Below are positions 12,285-22,394 of a DNA stretch of 64,000 nucleotides, piece by piece; position 1 is the stretch's first letter; the number at the start of each line of letters is the position of its first letter. This stretch comes from Rhizobium herbae (GTDB lineage: Bacteria > Pseudomonadota > Alphaproteobacteria > Rhizobiales > Rhizobiaceae), in the NCBI RefSeq assembly GCF_017873135.1, contig NZ_JAGGJV010000002.1, positions 186,001 through 250,000 of the forward strand, given 5' to 3'. The translations under genes were made by a program, and so were the position numbers. The notes under the pieces were generated by a model that was given only the letters and a program-made list of their open reading frames with translations, had not been told where the DNA came from and ran no database searches.

Positions 12285-12662
12285 TCACACTTCCATCACG
12301 TCTTCAAAGGCTTCCGGGAAACTCTTGCGTCCCACCCGTTCATCGATCCGCAGCAAGGCCTCATAGGACGTCGGATCGAACGGCTCCTCGGCCGGCACGA
12401 CCTCGCGGCCGAACAACAGGTTGAGCCGTCCGGCATCGAGATTGCCGCGTTCGAACGGCTCGGCGCCGAAATGGTGCCAGAGGGCGTGCAGGAAGGCGGC
12501 GTCCACCCGGTGTTCGATCGAGTTCGGGCGGGCGAGGCGCTGCAGAGCTTTCAGCGGCGTCACCCCTTTCTCGTTTGCGCGCCGGATGGTGAAATGATGG
12601 CCATGGCCCGGCATGCCGGAGGGAAAGCCTCGGTGTTTCGTCATGTCGGGCCGTTTGGGCAT
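12285..12662 (-). CDS. Tandem paralogue B, family unknown
   Basis: This 125-residue protein is a paralogue of the following gene. The two align end to end without long gaps; the best-conserved part is the second half (RGNLD, LFGRE, PAE, FDPxSYE, RKxFPxAFE). It has many histidines in the first half (GHGHHFTIRR and ALWHHFG), several of them not shared with paralogue A. The gene lies 11 bases from the end of the glutathione transferase gene and is probably in the same operon. The function is unknown. Confidence 0.72.
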   Translation of the reverse strand: MPKRPDMTKHRGFPSGMPGHGHHFTIRRANEKGVTPLKALQRLARPNSIEHRVDAAFLHALWHHFGAEPFERGNLDAGRLNLLFGREVVPAEEPFDPTSYEALLRIDERVGRKSFPEAFEDVMEV

Positions 12663-12673
12663 TCCGGTTTCCT

Positions 12674-13582
12674 TCAGGCCTTGGTCTGATCTGGGGCGAT
12701 CTTGTCCTGCGTCTTCGTCTCGAAGTCGGAGGCGTCGTGGCGTTCGTGCAATTGTTCTGACGGATCGCCCATCATCCGGTTGACGATGCGGCCGCGCTTG
12801 ACGGCCGGACGATCGGCGATTTCAGCGGTCCAGCGCTGGACATGCTTGTAGCTTTGAACGTCGAGGAAAGTGCCGGATTCGCCATACTGCTTGCCCTGTG
12901 CCAGATTGCCGTACCACGGCCAGATGGCGATGTCGGCGATCGAATAGTCGCTGCCTGCCATGTAGCGGTTGTCGGCGAGATGCCGGTCGAGCACGTCGAG
13001 CTGGCGTTTCACTTCCATGGCGAAACGGTCGATCGCGTACTGGATATGCATCGGGGCATAGGCATAGAAATGGCCGAAACCGCCGCCGAGATAGGGCGCG
13101 GACGCCATCTGCCAGAACAGCCAGTTCATCGTTTCGGTGCGCGCCTTGTGGTCTTTGGGCAGGAAGGCGCCGAACTTGTCGGCGAGATAAAGCAGTATCG
13201 AGCCCGATTCGAAGACGCGGGTCGGCTCCGGCGTCGAGCGGTCCATCAGGGCCGGGATCTTCGAGTTCGGATTGACGTCGACGAAGCCGGAGCCGAACTG
13301 GTCGCCATCGCCGATCCTGATCAGCCAGGCATCGTATTCCGCGCCCGCGTGGCCGGCAGCCAGAAGCTCTTCCAGCATGATGGTGACCTTGACGCCGTTC
13401 GGCGTCGCCAGCGAATACAGCTGCAGCGGATGTTTGCCGACCGGCAGCACCTTGTCGTGGGTCGGGCCGGCAATCGGCCGGTTGATATTGGCGAACGCGC
13501 CGCCATTCGCCTTGTCCCAGGTCCAGACTTTTGGGACTTCGTAGCCGGCGGGGAAATTGTCGGCTGGGGATTTTTCGGTCAT
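12674..13582 (-). CDS. yghU: Glutathione S-transferase of the YghU type
   Basis: This 302-residue cytosolic protein resembles E. coli YghU (about 288 residues), a glutathione-dependent disulfide-bond reductase with two glutathiones per active site. Visible features are the family N-terminal extension (VPKVWTWDKANGG...), a thioredoxin-fold domain (LYSLATPNGVKVTIMLEE at about 55-72; NSKIPAL at about 107), and a helical C-terminal domain with YSIADIAIWPWYG. It lies between the tandem paralogues and kptA, all transcribed in the direction of pccA. A link with propionate metabolism is not obvious. Confidence 0.9.
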   Translation of the reverse strand: MTEKSPADNFPAGYEVPKVWTWDKANGGAFANINRPIAGPTHDKVLPVGKHPLQLYSLATPNGVKVTIMLEELLAAGHAGAEYDAWLIRIGDGDQFGSGFVDVNPNSKIPALMDRSTPEPTRVFESGSILLYLADKFGAFLPKDHKARTETMNWLFWQMASAPYLGGGFGHFYAYAPMHIQYAIDRFAMEVKRQLDVLDRHLADNRYMAGSDYSIADIAIWPWYGNLAQGKQYGESGTFLDVQSYKHVQRWTAEIADRPAVKRGRIVNRMMGDPSEQLHERHDASDFETKTQDKIAPDQTKA

Positions 13583-13707
13583 GTATTTGGTCCTTGATAG
13601 TGGCTTGAGAAATCAAATGCAACGATGGGCATATAGGGAGGCGTCGTCTGCATTTTTCCTCGATCAGCGGCTGATTTCAACACCATTGGCGGCGGGGCGG
13701 GTGGATG

Positions 13708-14259
13708 TCACGGCAGACCGCCCTCAGGCTCGATGGCGATATAGGCAGGAGGCACCGTATCGGTCAGCCAGACGCCATTATCCGCCTGGAAGAACGAAAT
13801 GCCCTCAGAAAACATCCGCCCGGCATCAATAGTCAGCACCACCGGCTTACCGTGCCGCTGGCCGACTTTCTCGGCTGTCAGCATATCGGACGACAGGTGG
13901 ACCTGTTGGCGCTCACCAGCCAGCAGACCCTTCTCCCGGATACTGTCCAGGAAACGGGTCGCTGTCCCGTGATAAAGGATCGGCGGCGGCTCGATGGGGG
14001 CATGGCCAAGCGCGACGGGGACGGAATGTCCCTGTGCGGCCCGAATGCGTTTCCCGTCCTCGGAAATCTTGAACCGCTTCTTGTCGCTTTCCGTGACGAC
14101 GGCATGAAGAGTGTCGATATCGAGCGGCTGGTTCGCGGCGTTCGCCTTGTCGATCAGGTCGGCAATGTCCGCCCAGCCGTTGACGTCCAGCGTCAAGCCG
14201 ATGCTTTCCGGCGCATGGCGCAGCACATAACTCAGGAATTTGCTTGTCTGGACCGACAT
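13708..14259 (-). CDS. kptA: RNA 2'-phosphotransferase (Tpt1/KptA)
   Basis: The enzyme transfers an internal RNA 2'-phosphate to NAD, giving ADP-ribose 1'',2''-cyclic phosphate and nicotinamide. At 183 residues it is the size of E. coli KptA. The N-terminal winged helix holds SKFLSYVLRH (R14, H15). The C-terminal NAD-binding part carries HGTATRF, a REKGL segment and VHLS, all typical. Its biological substrate in bacteria is unclear because most lack the ligase that makes the 2'-phosphate. It is 22 bases downstream of pccB and in the same direction, so it is co-transcribed with the carboxylase genes. Confidence 0.92.
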   Translation of the reverse strand: MSVQTSKFLSYVLRHAPESIGLTLDVNGWADIADLIDKANAANQPLDIDTLHAVVTESDKKRFKISEDGKRIRAAQGHSVPVALGHAPIEPPPILYHGTATRFLDSIREKGLLAGERQQVHLSSDMLTAEKVGQRHGKPVVLTIDAGRMFSEGISFFQADNGVWLTDTVPPAYIAIEPEGGLP

Positions 14260-14281
14260 CAGTTTTCTCCGGCCGATCCCG

Positions 14282-15814
14282 TCACAACGGGATCGTGTCG
14301 TGCTTGCGCCACAGCTGTTCCTTGCGCTTGTTCCTCAGCGAGGCGAACGCCCGGGCGATGCGGCGCCGGGAGGAATGCGGCATGATCACCTCGTCGATGA
14401 AGCCGCGTTCGGCGGCGACGAAAGGGTTGGCGAAGCGGGTTTCGTATTCGCTCGTGCGAGCGGCGATCTTGTCTGCGTCGCCAAGTTCCGAGCGGTAGAG
14501 GATTTCAGTCGCCCCTTTAGCACCCATGACGGCGATCTCGGCGGTCGGCCAGGCATAGTTGACGTCGGCACCGATATGCTTGGAGGCCATGACGTCATAG
14601 GCGCCGCCATAGGCCTTGCGGGTGATCAGCGTGACCATCGGCACAGTCGCCTGTGAATAGGCAAACAGCAGCTTGGCGCCGTGCTTGATGACGCCGCCAT
14701 ATTCCTGCGCCACGCCGGGCAGGAAGCCGGGCACGTCGACCAGCGTCAGGATCGGGATCGAGAAGGCATCGCAGAAGCGGACGAAGCGGGCAGCTTTACG
14801 GGAACTGTCGATGTCGAGGCAGCCGGCCAGCACCATCGGCTGGTTGGCGACGACGCCGACGCTCTCCCCTTCCAGCCGGATGAAGCCGGTGATGATGTTG
14901 CGGGCAAAGGCTTCCTGCAGCTCGAAGAAATCGCCTTCGTCGGCGATTGCGTGGATCAGTTCCTTCATGTCGTAGGGCTTGGCGGAACTATCCGGGATCA
15001 GCGTATCGAGGCGCATTTCGATGCGGGCGGGATCATCGTGGAAGGGGCGGACCGGCGGTTTCTCGCGGTTGTTGAGGGGCAGGAAATCGAACAGCAGGCG
15101 CACCTGCTCCAGCGTCTCGATGTCGTTCTCGTAGGCCGCGTCGGCGACGGAGGATTTTTTCGTATGGGTGCCGGCGCCACCGAGTTCCTCGGCCGTGACG
15201 ATCTCGTTGGTGACGGTCTTCACCACGTCGGGGCCGGTGACGAACATGTAGGAGGAATCGCGCACCATGAAGATGAAGTCGGTCATGGCCGGCGAATAGA
15301 CGGCGCCGCCGGCGCAGGGGCCCATGATGACGGAAATCTGCGGAATGACGCCGGAGGCCTCGGCATTGCGGCGAAACACTTCGGCGTAGCCGGCAAGCGA
15401 GGCGACGCCTTCCTGGATGCGGGCGCCGCCCGAATCGTTCAGCCCGATGACGGGAGCGCCGTTGCGCACCGCCATGTCCATGATCTTACAGATTTTCTGC
15501 GCGTGAGTCTCCGACAGCGAGCCGCCGAGCACGGTGAAATCCTGCGAGAAGACATAGACCTGGCGACCGTTGATCGTGCCCCAGCCGGTAACGACGCCGT
15601 CGCCCGCGACCTTCTGCTCGGCCATGCCGAAATCGACGGCACGGTGGGTGACGTACATGTCGTATTCTTCGAAGGAGCCTTCGTCGAGCAGCACCTCGAT
15701 GCGCTCGCGCGCCGTCAGCTTGCCCTTGGCATGCTGCGCGTCGATACGCTTCTGCCCGCCGCCGAGACGGGCCTCGGCGCGACGCGCTTCCACGGTTTCG
15801 ATGATGTTGCGCAT
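14282..15814 (-). CDS. pccB: Propionyl-CoA carboxylase beta subunit (carboxyltransferase)
   Basis: The 510-residue carboxyltransferase subunit moves CO2 from biotin on PccA to propionyl-CoA. It has the two crotonase-like halves of the family, with the oxyanion GG pairs in the first half (GGARIQEG and [13 protein letters not shown]) and the second (VDVPGFLPG, then [13 protein letters not shown]). The start at [12 protein letters not shown] is the family start; a longer frame of 29 codons reaches into non-coding sequence. It is the first gene of the metabolic locus, separated from pccA by five unrelated genes. Confidence 0.95.
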   Translation of the reverse strand: MRNIIETVEARRAEARLGGGQKRIDAQHAKGKLTARERIEVLLDEGSFEEYDMYVTHRAVDFGMAEQKVAGDGVVTGWGTINGRQVYVFSQDFTVLGGSLSETHAQKICKIMDMAVRNGAPVIGLNDSGGARIQEGVASLAGYAEVFRRNAEASGVIPQISVIMGPCAGGAVYSPAMTDFIFMVRDSSYMFVTGPDVVKTVTNEIVTAEELGGAGTHTKKSSVADAAYENDIETLEQVRLLFDFLPLNNREKPPVRPFHDDPARIEMRLDTLIPDSSAKPYDMKELIHAIADEGDFFELQEAFARNIITGFIRLEGESVGVVANQPMVLAGCLDIDSSRKAARFVRFCDAFSIPILTLVDVPGFLPGVAQEYGGVIKHGAKLLFAYSQATVPMVTLITRKAYGGAYDVMASKHIGADVNYAWPTAEIAVMGAKGATEILYRSELGDADKIAARTSEYETRFANPFVAAERGFIDEVIMPHSSRRRIARAFASLRNKRKEQLWRKHDTIPL

Positions 15815-15985
15815 GTCCCCTCCCGTCGTCTTTGTCTCTTGCTTAGCCGGAAACAGGGACGAAGGAAATCGCCGATCGCGCAAGCGGGGAGCCAATCGCA
15901 AAAACTTAAGTATGACAGGGCAAGCGACGACTGCGCTGGATGCAAGGCTCTTCCGGTTGCCAAAAGAGGTCCTGCACCGTGCCGT

Positions 15986-16333
15986 TCAGATCGAGCTTCG
16001 CAGGGTCGCCTCGCCGAACAGAAAGTCCCGTACCGGCCGTTCCGGATCGGTGAATTCATAGAGCCACCGGTTGAAGGGAAGTTTGACAAGCGCGTCCTTG
16101 GACAGTTTCCGGATCGCGACCTGCTCGCAGTCCGTGGCGGGATTGGCCAGCCTGCCGCACATGGCCTGCGGGCTGTCGATCATACGATAGGTGTGTCCAT
16201 CGGCAACCAGCGCGGTCGTCGGGTGCATCAACAGGGAAGCGGGTGGAACGACCACCAGGCGCAGCCCACCCAACCAGACGGTAATGATGAAAAGGAGCAA
16301 AAAGCCGGTCACGGCCTGCAATAGGATCTTCAT
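15986..16333 (-). CDS. Hypothetical single-pass membrane protein
   Basis: The protein has 115 residues. Residues 1-35 form a long hydrophobic segment (LLLFIITVWLGGLRLVVV), an uncleaved anchor or signal sequence. The rest is a small extracytoplasmic domain with two cysteines (AMCGR and TDCEQ) that could pair. The family is not recognised. It lies 171 bases upstream of pccB on the same strand. The 155 bases before it contain no clear promoter. Confidence 0.55.
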   Translation of the reverse strand: MKILLQAVTGFLLLFIITVWLGGLRLVVVPPASLLMHPTTALVADGHTYRMIDSPQAMCGRLANPATDCEQVAIRKLSKDALVKLPFNRWLYEFTDPERPVRDFLFGEATLRSSI

Positions 16334-16489
16334 AAATTAGACACCCGTAAAACGAGCGATGTGCTCAGGATGTGTACGGTTACATGCAACGGCGACGATG
16401 AAGAAGGTGTCGGGGTTATTTATCCTGGGTTGTGGTTTCCAAAACCATAAGCGAGTGGGTCGCTCCGCGCGAACTGTCAAATGGCCCGG

Positions 16490-17602
16490 CTATTCCAGCC
16501 GCCGCCGGAACAGCCAGGCGGCGGCGCTGAGCGTGACGATGGCGATCAGGCAGAGCGGAATGGTCTGGTTCACCACTTCGGCAAGGCTGATGTCTTTCAG
16601 GAAGACGCCCTTCACGATGATCAGGAAATAGCGCAGCGGGTTGACCAGCGTCACCGGTTGCAGCCATTCGGGCATGTTCTCGATCGGCGTGGCGAAACCG
16701 GACAAGAGCATGGCGGGCACCATGAACAGGAAGGCGCCGAGGATGGCCTGCTGCTGCGTCATCGACAGCGCCGATATGAACAGTCCGATGCCGACGACGG
16801 AGGCGAGATAGAAGATCGCGCTGCCATAGAGCAGGACCAGCGATCCCCTGAGCGGCAGATCGAAGATGAAGATGGCCGCGAGGATATAGGCGGTGATGTG
16901 GAAGAGGCCGATCATCATCGGCGGCAGGAGTTTTCCAATCAGGATCTCGTGGACGCGCAGCGGCGAGACCATCAGTTGGTCGAACGTGCCGAGTTCGCGC
17001 TCGCGCGCGATCGACAGCGCCGTGACGATCAGGCCGATCAGCAGCGCGATGCTGGCGATCAGGTTCGGCACCATGAACCATTGATAGGTGAGGTTGGGAT
17101 TGAACCAGTTGCGCGGGATCGTCGAGACCGTGCGCGCGGCGCCGCGTTTGCCGGCCGGTGTCTCGGCGGCGAGGGTTCCGGCAATCTGCGTGAGGTAGCC
17201 GGAGACGATCTGCGAGGCGTTCGAGCGGCGCCCGTCGAGGATGAGCTGCAGGTCGACCGGCGTTCCGGCCTCGATGCCGCGGGAGAAATCCGGGCCGATC
17301 TCGACGGCGGCGATGACCTCCTGAGCATCGATCGCCGCGCGCACCTGCTCAGGATTGGCAGCCATCTCGATCCGGCGGAAGGTCGGCGACCCCTCGATGC
17401 GCTCGACCAGTTCCTGCCCCCAGTGGCCGCTATCGCGGTTGAGGATCATCACGTCGACATTGCGCACCTCGAGCGTCGCCGCATAGGAAAAGACGAGCAG
17501 TTGCAGGATCGGCGGGCCGATCAGGATGGCGCGGCTCTTCGGGTCGCGCAGTACCGCCAGCAATTCCTTGACGATCAGGGCTCGAAGCCGCGTCCACCAC
17601 AT
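16490..17602 (-). CDS. ybhR: ABC-2 type export permease (YbhR-like)
   Basis: The 370-residue inner-membrane protein has one N-terminal helix, a large extracytoplasmic domain (about 45-175) and five C-terminal helices with the ABC-2 motif region (ARERELGTFDQLMVSPL). It is the last gene of a five-gene exporter operon. Its ATG shares one base with the stop of the preceding permease. The layout TetR, HlyD-like, double ATPase, permease, permease matches cecR-ybhG-ybhF-ybhS-ybhR of E. coli, an exporter linked to cation and drug tolerance. The start at MWWTRLRAL was chosen because the family begins there and the overlap is exact. Confidence 0.88.
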   Translation of the reverse strand: MWWTRLRALIVKELLAVLRDPKSRAILIGPPILQLLVFSYAATLEVRNVDVMILNRDSGHWGQELVERIEGSPTFRRIEMAANPEQVRAAIDAQEVIAAVEIGPDFSRGIEAGTPVDLQLILDGRRSNASQIVSGYLTQIAGTLAAETPAGKRGAARTVSTIPRNWFNPNLTYQWFMVPNLIASIALLIGLIVTALSIARERELGTFDQLMVSPLRVHEILIGKLLPPMMIGLFHITAYILAAIFIFDLPLRGSLVLLYGSAIFYLASVVGIGLFISALSMTQQQAILGAFLFMVPAMLLSGFATPIENMPEWLQPVTLVNPLRYFLIIVKGVFLKDISLAEVVNQTIPLCLIAIVTLSAAAWLFRRRLE

Positions 17603-18729
17603 CAGCCGATCCTCTTGCGCGTGCTGCGGGCGGCAGCCAGGAAAAACACCGTACCGATCAGGAGCATGACGGCCATCGAATGCAGGAACATCGGCCAGAT
17701 GTCGCCGGCGAGGAACACGGTCTGCAGGCTCGGGATCAGATAGCGGGCGGGCACGATGAAGGTGATCCACTGGATGACGGTGGGCATGGAATTGATTTCG
17801 AACAGGAAGCCGGACAAGAGGAAGGCCGGCAGGAAGGCGGAGATCAGCGCCAGCTGCGAGGCGAGGAACTGGTTCTTCGTCGCCGCCGAAATCAACAGCC
17901 CCTGGCCAAGCGCCGGGACAAGGAACGTCGCCGACAGGGCATACAGCGCCAGCACCGAGCCGCGGAACGGCACGCCGAACAGGAAGACCGCCAGCAGCAC
18001 GCAGAGCGTCATCGAGACGAGGCTGAGGATGAAATAGGGGAAGATCTTGCCGATCAACAGCTCGATCGCCGTCACCGGCGTCGCCATCATCGCTTCCATC
18101 GTGCCGCGCTCCCATTCGCGGGCGACGACCAGTGAGGTCAGCAGCGTGCCGACCAGCGTCATGACGATGGCGATCGAGCCGGGCACGAGGAAATAGCGGC
18201 TGGTGAGTTCCGGATTGAACCAGAAGCGCTGCTCGATGGAAATGGTGTTCGAACCCTCGGACACCAGCGCCTGGCGCTGCCGTTCCCAATTGGCGACGGT
18301 GCCCTGCGCATAGTTCTGGACGAAATTTGCCGTATTGGGCTCCGAGCCGTCGACGATCACCTGGATGCGCGGGCGATTGCCGGCGGCATAATCGGTGGTG
18401 AAATTGGCGGGGATGACGAGGATGCCGCGAATGCGGCCGTTGACGAGGTCCTCCTCGAAAACCCGGCGGTCCTGGCTGGTGGTGACGGAGAAATAGCGTG
18501 ACGCCTGGAAGCTGGCGGCAAGCGCCTGGGTCAGCGGCGTGGTTTCCTCCATGACGAGGCCGACGCGGGTGCGGGTGGTATCGAGCGAAACGCCGTAACC
18601 GAACAGGAAGAGCAGGATCAGCGGCAGCACGAAGGCGATCAGGACCGTGCTGGGGTCGCGCACGGCCTGATAGCTCTCCTTGCGCACAAGGGCTGCAAAT
18701 CGCCTGATCCTGTCCGATGACGCGCTCAT
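17602..18729 (-). CDS. ybhS: ABC-2 type export permease (YbhS-like)
   Basis: The 375-residue protein has the same architecture as the following permease: one N-terminal helix (about 28-48, VLIAFVLPLILLFLFGYGV), an extracytoplasmic domain, and a five-helix ABC-2 domain with the cytoplasmic AREWERGTMEAMMATPV loop. The two permeases likely form a heterodimer. Its ATG overlaps the ATPase stop (ATGA at 18726-18729). Confidence 0.88.
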   Translation of the reverse strand: MSASSDRIRRFAALVRKESYQAVRDPSTVLIAFVLPLILLFLFGYGVSLDTTRTRVGLVMEETTPLTQALAASFQASRYFSVTTSQDRRVFEEDLVNGRIRGILVIPANFTTDYAAGNRPRIQVIVDGSEPNTANFVQNYAQGTVANWERQRQALVSEGSNTISIEQRFWFNPELTSRYFLVPGSIAIVMTLVGTLLTSLVVAREWERGTMEAMMATPVTAIELLIGKIFPYFILSLVSMTLCVLLAVFLFGVPFRGSVLALYALSATFLVPALGQGLLISAATKNQFLASQLALISAFLPAFLLSGFLFEINSMPTVIQWITFIVPARYLIPSLQTVFLAGDIWPMFLHSMAVMLLIGTVFFLAAARSTRKRIG

Positions 18730-20468
18730 GCGGCTTCCTTCGTTTGCGCTTCCGACCGCTCGATCAGCGCGATGAAGGCGTCTTCCATGGTCGGATCCGG
18801 TTGATCCGTGGTGACGACCCCTGCTTTCAGCTCGTCGGGCGAGCCGAGCGCGATGGAGCGGCCGCGATAGATCAGCGAGATCCGGTCGCAATATTCGGCC
18901 TCCTCCATGAAATGGGTGGTAACCAGCACGGTGACGCCCTTTTCGACCAGCGCGTTGATATGCGTCCAGAATTCGCGTCGCGTGATGGGGTCGACGCCGG
19001 AGGTGGGCTCGTCGAGGAACAGTGCCCGCGGTTCGTGCATGACGGCGCAGGCGAGCGCCAGACGCTGTTTCAGGCCGAGCGGCAGATCCTTGGAGGATTG
19101 CCCGGCATGGCGGCCGAAATCGAAGATCTCGTTCATCAGCGCAACGCGCTCGCGCTTTCGCTGGCCGGACAGGCCATAGACGCCGGCGAAGAAATCGAGG
19201 TTCTGGCCGATGCTGAGATCGCCGTAGAGTGAAAACTTCTGGGCCATGTAGCCGAGCTGGTTGCGCGCTTCCGCGGCATCCCGGCGCAGATCGAAACCGG
19301 CAACGCGGCCTTCGCCGGCGGTCGGTTTCAACAGGCCGCAGAGCATCTTGAAGGTGGTGGATTTGCCGGCGCCATTGGGGCCGAGCAGGCCGAAGATCTC
19401 GCCGCGGCGGATATCGAAGGTGATGTCGTCTGCTGCGGTGAAGTCGCCGAAGCGTTTTGTCAGTCCCTTCGCCTCGATGACAGGCCGCTCGTCCCTGGCC
19501 GTGAGCGTCTGCTGGGCCTCGGCAAGTTTGGAGCGACCGCCTGGGCCGCCGCCGAGCATATCGACGAAAGCGTCCTCGAAGCGCGGCGGCGCGGGGGAAG
19601 CCTTCGCGCCGTCGCCGGCCGACAGGATTTCCGGCTTGGCACCGTCACGGGTGACGATCCTGATGGCCTCGCCCTGGATGACGCCGTCGATGATACCGTC
19701 TTCGTCGAGCAGCTTTGCCAGCACCTGCCGCTTGCGGCCAACAATGCCGGAGACCTTGAAGACCCGGTTCTCCACCCGGGCGGTCATGTCCGCCGGCTTG
19801 CCGGAGAAGAGAAGCTTGCCCTGATTGAGCAAAAGCACACCATCGCAGGCCTCGGCCTCGTCCAGATAGGCGGTCGACCAGACGACGCCGATGCCTTCAT
19901 TGGTCAGGTTCTCGACCATTTTCCAGAGTTCCCGGCGCGAGATCGGATCGACGCCGACGCCCGGTTCGTCGAGCAAAAGCAGGCGCGGCTTCTTGAGCAG
20001 CGCGCAGGCAAGCCCCAGCTTCTGCTTCATGCCGCCGGAGAGCTTTCCCGCCAGACGGCTTGTGAAGCGCTTGAGGTCGGTGAAGGTCAGAAGCTCGTCG
20101 AAGACCGCCGCGCGCTCGGCTTTCGGCAGACCGCGCAGATCGGCATAGAGATCGAGATTCTCCTGCACCGACAGGTCCTCGTAGAGCCCGAACCGCTGCG
20201 GCATATAGCCGATCGACGCCTGGATTGCGGCGGGATCTTTGGCGGTATCGAAGCCGAGGACTTCGACGGTGCCGCCGTCGGGCAGCATCAGGCTGGTCAT
20301 GAGCCGGATCAGCGTCGTCTTGCCGGCGCCGTCCGGGCCGACAAGCCCGGTGATTTCGCCGCCAAGGATGGAGCCCGAAACGGCATCGAGCGCGGGTGCC
20401 GCGTCTCCGAAACGCTTGGTCACGTCAGACAGCCGGACCAGTTCGGCTTTGCCGGCTCCGGTGGTCAT
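18726..20468 (-). CDS. ybhF: ABC transporter ATPase with two fused nucleotide-binding domains (YbhF-like)
   Basis: The 580-residue protein contains two ABC ATPase domains. The first has Walker [10 protein letters not shown], signature LSGGMKQ and Walker B LLLLDEP. The second has Walker [10 protein letters not shown], an altered signature LPLGLKQ and Walker B ALFLDEP. The linker (about 225-330) is Pro/Ala-rich. The non-canonical second signature is common in this subfamily. It drives the two adjacent permeases, and the start overlaps the HlyD-like gene stop. Confidence 0.92.
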   Translation of the reverse strand: MTTGAGKAELVRLSDVTKRFGDAAPALDAVSGSILGGEITGLVGPDGAGKTTLIRLMTSLMLPDGGTVEVLGFDTAKDPAAIQASIGYMPQRFGLYEDLSVQENLDLYADLRGLPKAERAAVFDELLTFTDLKRFTSRLAGKLSGGMKQKLGLACALLKKPRLLLLDEPGVGVDPISRRELWKMVENLTNEGIGVVWSTAYLDEAEACDGVLLLNQGKLLFSGKPADMTARVENRVFKVSGIVGRKRQVLAKLLDEDGIIDGVIQGEAIRIVTRDGAKPEILSAGDGAKASPAPPRFEDAFVDMLGGGPGGRSKLAEAQQTLTARDERPVIEAKGLTKRFGDFTAADDITFDIRRGEIFGLLGPNGAGKSTTFKMLCGLLKPTAGEGRVAGFDLRRDAAEARNQLGYMAQKFSLYGDLSIGQNLDFFAGVYGLSGQRKRERVALMNEIFDFGRHAGQSSKDLPLGLKQRLALACAVMHEPRALFLDEPTSGVDPITRREFWTHINALVEKGVTVLVTTHFMEEAEYCDRISLIYRGRSIALGSPDELKAGVVTTDQPDPTMEDAFIALIERSEAQTKEAA

Positions 20469-21475
20469 TGTCCGTCTGCCGCAGTTGAGGGAAAGCGCAC
20501 GGTGACTGGCATGCCCTGGCGCAGGTCTTCACCCGGCTTGTCGATGACGATGCGCAGGCGATAGACGAGGTCGGTGCGAAGTTCCGGCGTTTCCACCGTC
20601 TTCGGGGTGAATTCGGCGACCGGCGAAATGAAGCCGATCGTGCCGTCATAGGCGTCGTCCGGGCGGGTATCGGAGCTGACCTTGACCTTCATGCCGGGAT
20701 GGATACGGCCGAGATCGGGCTCGGAGACATAGGTCCGCACCCAGACCGGCTGGGTCAGCGACAGCACGAAGACGATATCGGCCGGTGCGACGATCGCGCC
20801 GGTTTCGCGCACCCGCGACAGGACAATGCCGTCATTCGGCGCGCGCAGTTCCGTATCCTCCAGGGATGTGCGGGCCGATTCCAATGCACCTTCGGCGGCC
20901 TGCAGCTGCGCGGCAGCCGTGGCGATATCCTCGACGCGGCTGCCTTCCTCGATCAGCTTCAACGCTTCTTTGGCGGATTCGGCGCGGGCTGCTGCCATGG
21001 CCTTGGCGGCGACGGCCTGATCGAAAGCCGCCTGCGAAATCGTTCCGCGCGGGCGGAGCTGCCGGGCACGGTCGAGCTCGAGTTCGGCATTCTGGAGATC
21101 GGCAAGGCTCGCATTGTAGGCGGCGCGCGTCTGGGCGATTTCGGTCGGACGCGGTCCCGCCTTCAGCTTGTCGAGCGTGGCGCGAAGCGCTGCGACATTG
21201 GCGTCCGCCGAGCGGACGGCATAGTCGTAGGGCCGGCCGTCGAGCTTGGCCAGCACGGTGCCGCTCCTGATGACATCGCCCTCATCGGCGGTGACCTCCG
21301 AGAGGCGGCCGTTGACACGAAAGCCAAGCGAAACCTGGCGGATATCGACATTGCCGTAGAGGACGAAGTCTTTCCGGCCAGCGTCCTGCCATCCGAGTTT
21401 TGCCGGCAGTTCGAACCACCAGGCGCCGCCGCCCGCTGCCGCGAGCAGCAGAATGAGAACGACGATCTTTTTCAT
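20465..21475 (-). CDS. ybhG: HlyD-type periplasmic adaptor (YbhG-like)
   Basis: This 336-residue membrane-fusion protein has an N-terminal anchor ([18 protein letters not shown]), a split lipoyl domain (VNGRLSEV... and [15 protein letters not shown]), a helical hairpin (about 95-190) and a beta-barrel. It links the inner-membrane ABC exporter to an outer-membrane channel that is not encoded here. The start was placed at MKKIVV, where the anchor begins; the ATG overlaps the TetR stop. Confidence 0.9.
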   Translation of the reverse strand: MKKIVVLILLLAAAGGGAWWFELPAKLGWQDAGRKDFVLYGNVDIRQVSLGFRVNGRLSEVTADEGDVIRSGTVLAKLDGRPYDYAVRSADANVAALRATLDKLKAGPRPTEIAQTRAAYNASLADLQNAELELDRARQLRPRGTISQAAFDQAVAAKAMAAARAESAKEALKLIEEGSRVEDIATAAAQLQAAEGALESARTSLEDTELRAPNDGIVLSRVRETGAIVAPADIVFVLSLTQPVWVRTYVSEPDLGRIHPGMKVKVSSDTRPDDAYDGTIGFISPVAEFTPKTVETPELRTDLVYRLRIVIDKPGEDLRQGMPVTVRFPSTAADGQ

Positions 21476-22173
21476 TGAGCACCTCCTTTGACAGGCTCGA
21501 GTACGGCGACGAGTTCGGCGGCAAGCTTGCGCAGGGTTGCGACCTCGTCCGGGCCGGCTCTGTCCCATTCCATCTGGGCAAGGACTGCGGCATGCGCCAT
21601 GCGAAAGACCATGATGCTGCCGATAAAGGAAAAGGCACGCAGCCGCACATGCTCTGAAGCCGGATCCTCGCCAAGGATGGTTCCGATCAGCCGTCGGGCA
21701 ATCTCGATCATCGGCCGCATGATGCCCTGGTAGACCCGGGTGAAGGCTTCGGTCGGCTCCATCTGCTCGCGGATGATGAAGCGCGCCCAGGATTCGGACG
21801 TCTTGCTGACAAAGAGTGCGACCATCGTCTGGGCGATCTCGGAGAGGTAGATGCGGGCTTCCGCGGGCGTCATGCTTTCGCGCGATGCATCGAGCGCTGC
21901 GATGCGGGCGCCGACCTTTTGGCGCATGTCGCCGATATGGCTGCCGATCATCTCCGTCAGATACTCGGCGGTGGCGATATAGAGGCCTTCCTTGCCGGAA
22001 AAATAATAGGGAATGGCCTGCAGGTTGACGCCCGCCGCATCGGCAAGCTGCCTTGTCGAGGCGCCATCGAAGCCATAGCGGCCGAAGACGTCGAGCGCGG
22101 CTGCGAGCAGCTTTTCGCGCGTCGCGTCGCGGCGGGATGACGGAGTATTTGGATCGGTTTCAATTTTAGACAT
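21472..22173 (-). CDS. cecR: TetR-family regulator with DUF1956-type C-terminus (CecR-like)
   Basis: This 233-residue regulator has an N-terminal helix-turn-helix (about 14-60: [19 protein letters not shown] ... [17 protein letters not shown]). The ligand-binding domain has the CecR-type pattern, including an [13 protein letters not shown] stretch. It heads the exporter operon and is likely its autorepressor. An AT-rich region with repeated ATCGA-type motifs lies upstream of the start. The start MSKIETD avoids a long extension that runs through that AT-rich promoter region. Confidence 0.87.
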   Translation of the reverse strand: MSKIETDPNTPSSRRDATREKLLAAALDVFGRYGFDGASTRQLADAAGVNLQAIPYYFSGKEGLYIATAEYLTEMIGSHIGDMRQKVGARIAALDASRESMTPAEARIYLSEIAQTMVALFVSKTSESWARFIIREQMEPTEAFTRVYQGIMRPMIEIARRLIGTILGEDPASEHVRLRAFSFIGSIMVFRMAHAAVLAQMEWDRAGPDEVATLRKLAAELVAVLEPVKGGAQ

Positions 22174-22186
22174 GGTGCATATATAG

Positions 22187-22237
22187 ATCGAGTTACGAAA
22201 TAAGTCAATCGAATGAATTATCAAAAATCGAATAACG
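22187..22237. promoter_or_regulatory. AT-rich repeat motifs upstream of the TetR gene
   Basis: ATCGAGTTACG (22187-22197) and ATCGAATAACG (22227-22237) agree in 9 of 11 positions and start 40 bases apart, with a further ATCGAAT between them (22208-22214). The location, 14 bases before the TetR start and in an AT-rich pocket, suggests operator and promoter elements. No perfect dyad was found. Confidence 0.4.
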
Positions 22238-22272
22238 TTCTTTCCGCCAGCATCTTGCAGGGCAGGCACAAG

Positions 22273-22297
22273 AAAGGACCGTGGAGACGGCCCTTTT
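22273..22297. terminator. Stem-loop with T tract between cecR and pseC
   Basis: Ten-base arms (22273-22282 and 22287-22296, one wobble mismatch) enclose a 4-base loop. On the plus strand the right arm ends in TTTT. On the minus strand a CTTTCTT tract follows. It could end pseC transcription, 130 bases downstream of that gene. Confidence 0.45.
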
Positions 22298-22394
22298 GCA
22301 TCGGTTTATGTCGGAGAGGATTCTGTCGGACCGGATCGGTGCATCTCGCTCATCACCCCCTTGAGGCGGTCGTCGACATGATCATCGATGGCAG

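Noticed and set aside
15815-15901. N-terminal 29-codon extension of pccB
   Set aside because: The extension is Arg-rich and outside the family alignment; a good family start lies at 15814.
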